31,194 nt of DNA from Chromera velia. Taxonomy: Eukaryota; Sar; Chromeraceae. The DNA is taken from contig JAHBMJ010005887.1 in NCBI GenBank assembly GCA_018398765.1, positions 31,482 through 62,675 of the forward strand, in the 5' to 3' direction. Both the position numbers and the translations under genes were made by a program. Each line of letters begins with the position of its first letter. Positions within the stretch are counted from its first letter, which is position 1. The notes under the pieces were generated by a model. That model searched no databases. It was not told the origin of the DNA and saw nothing but the letters and a program-made list of their open reading frames with translations. Positions 30,758 to 31,194 of the stretch are shown one piece after another.

Positions 30758-31194
30758 CTACCCACAAGACTGACTGACTCTCATGCACATGCTCGATCGC
30801 TTCGCAAAGTCAATCTTCTTAACACGTGCTCCTGCTTTCTCTTTCTTCACAACTTTCGCAGTGGAAGGAACGTTACCATTGCAGCGCTCTAACATGAGCT
30901 TGGTCTGTCTATCTGCCCTCATGTCACTAGTCCTGCACCAGTATACACGGGAACACAGACGACGTAATTCCTGCCTGATATAAGCAAGAAGACCATTCAT
31001 AGCGGGCTCTGCCTTTGCCTGTCCAGACTCTAGCTGATCCATCAACGGCCCGGAATCCGTCACGAATTCAATCGGCACTTTCTTACACCAAAGCGCCTCT
31101 GCCAGATCCTTCCAAGCAAAAGCTTTCTTTACGCTCTCTGCAGATGCAACTGTCTCCGACGAAGTGCTTGAAATTAGCTTTCGCTTCACTCTTG
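30758..31194 (-). mobile_element. Ty1/copia-like retrotransposon, RNase H end of pol (partial)
   Basis: The frame is open from the window edge to the stop at 30758, so the start lies outside. It contains AFAWKDLAEALWCKK, VTDSGPLMDQLESG, NGLLAYIRQELRRL and RADRQTKLML. These correspond to the second half of a copia-type RNase H: the DN/DS block before a leucine, the FIRE-like helix, and the ADxxTK terminal motif. After it come about 20 Lys-rich residues. RNase H is the last domain of copia pol, which fits the polypurine tract about 40 bases downstream. It reads as coding, without visible frameshifts in this piece. Confidence 0.7.

Overview
The window is nuclear DNA from an intron-rich protist, most likely an alveolate and probably a chromerid such as Chromera velia; that name is an inference. 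The support is a two-domain ApiAP2-type transcription factor, genes split by many GT-AG introns, secreted enzymes with clear signal peptides, and very abundant CT/GT, TCTG and ATTC microsatellites. No bacterial-style operon is visible. Translating and splicing by hand gives six multi-exon genes or gene ends plus one single-exon hypothetical gene. AT-rich islands with mobile-element debris lie between them.

Layout. 147-2358 (+): last exons of an unrecognised gene entering from the left. 2775-4560: about 1.8 kb element with long inverted arms around a broken CACTA-like transposase. 5101-5730 (-): hypothetical gene. 6426-8508 (+): biuret hydrolase-like cysteine hydrolase fused to the C-terminal domain of allophanate hydrolase. 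9389-13813 (-): Vms1/ANKZF1, the ribosome quality-control peptidyl-tRNA hydrolase, traced over eight exons down to its VCP-interacting motif. 14769-17396 (+): AP2 transcription factor, divergent from Vms1 across a shared ~955 bp upstream region. 17397-20395: low-complexity and AT-rich intergenic DNA. 20396-22757 (-): secreted class 3 lipase with a cysteine-rich tail. 23305-23747: fold-back element. 24626-29762 (-): secreted gamma-glutamyl hydrolase with at least nine exons and two unresolved junctions. 29831-30229 (-): doubtful ORF. 30758-31194 (-): RNase H end of a Ty1/copia-like retrotransposon, followed by a polypurine tract and probable LTR.

The genes do not form one pathway. The most notable is the biuret hydrolase/allophanate hydrolase C-domain fusion. 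It joins two steps of urea-amide nitrogen release in one chain but lacks the amidase domain that normally sits with the second module. The fusion point lies inside one uninterrupted exon, so it is not a gene-model artefact.

All intron boundaries were inferred from open frames, GT/AG sites, phase agreement and family resemblance; no transcript data were available.
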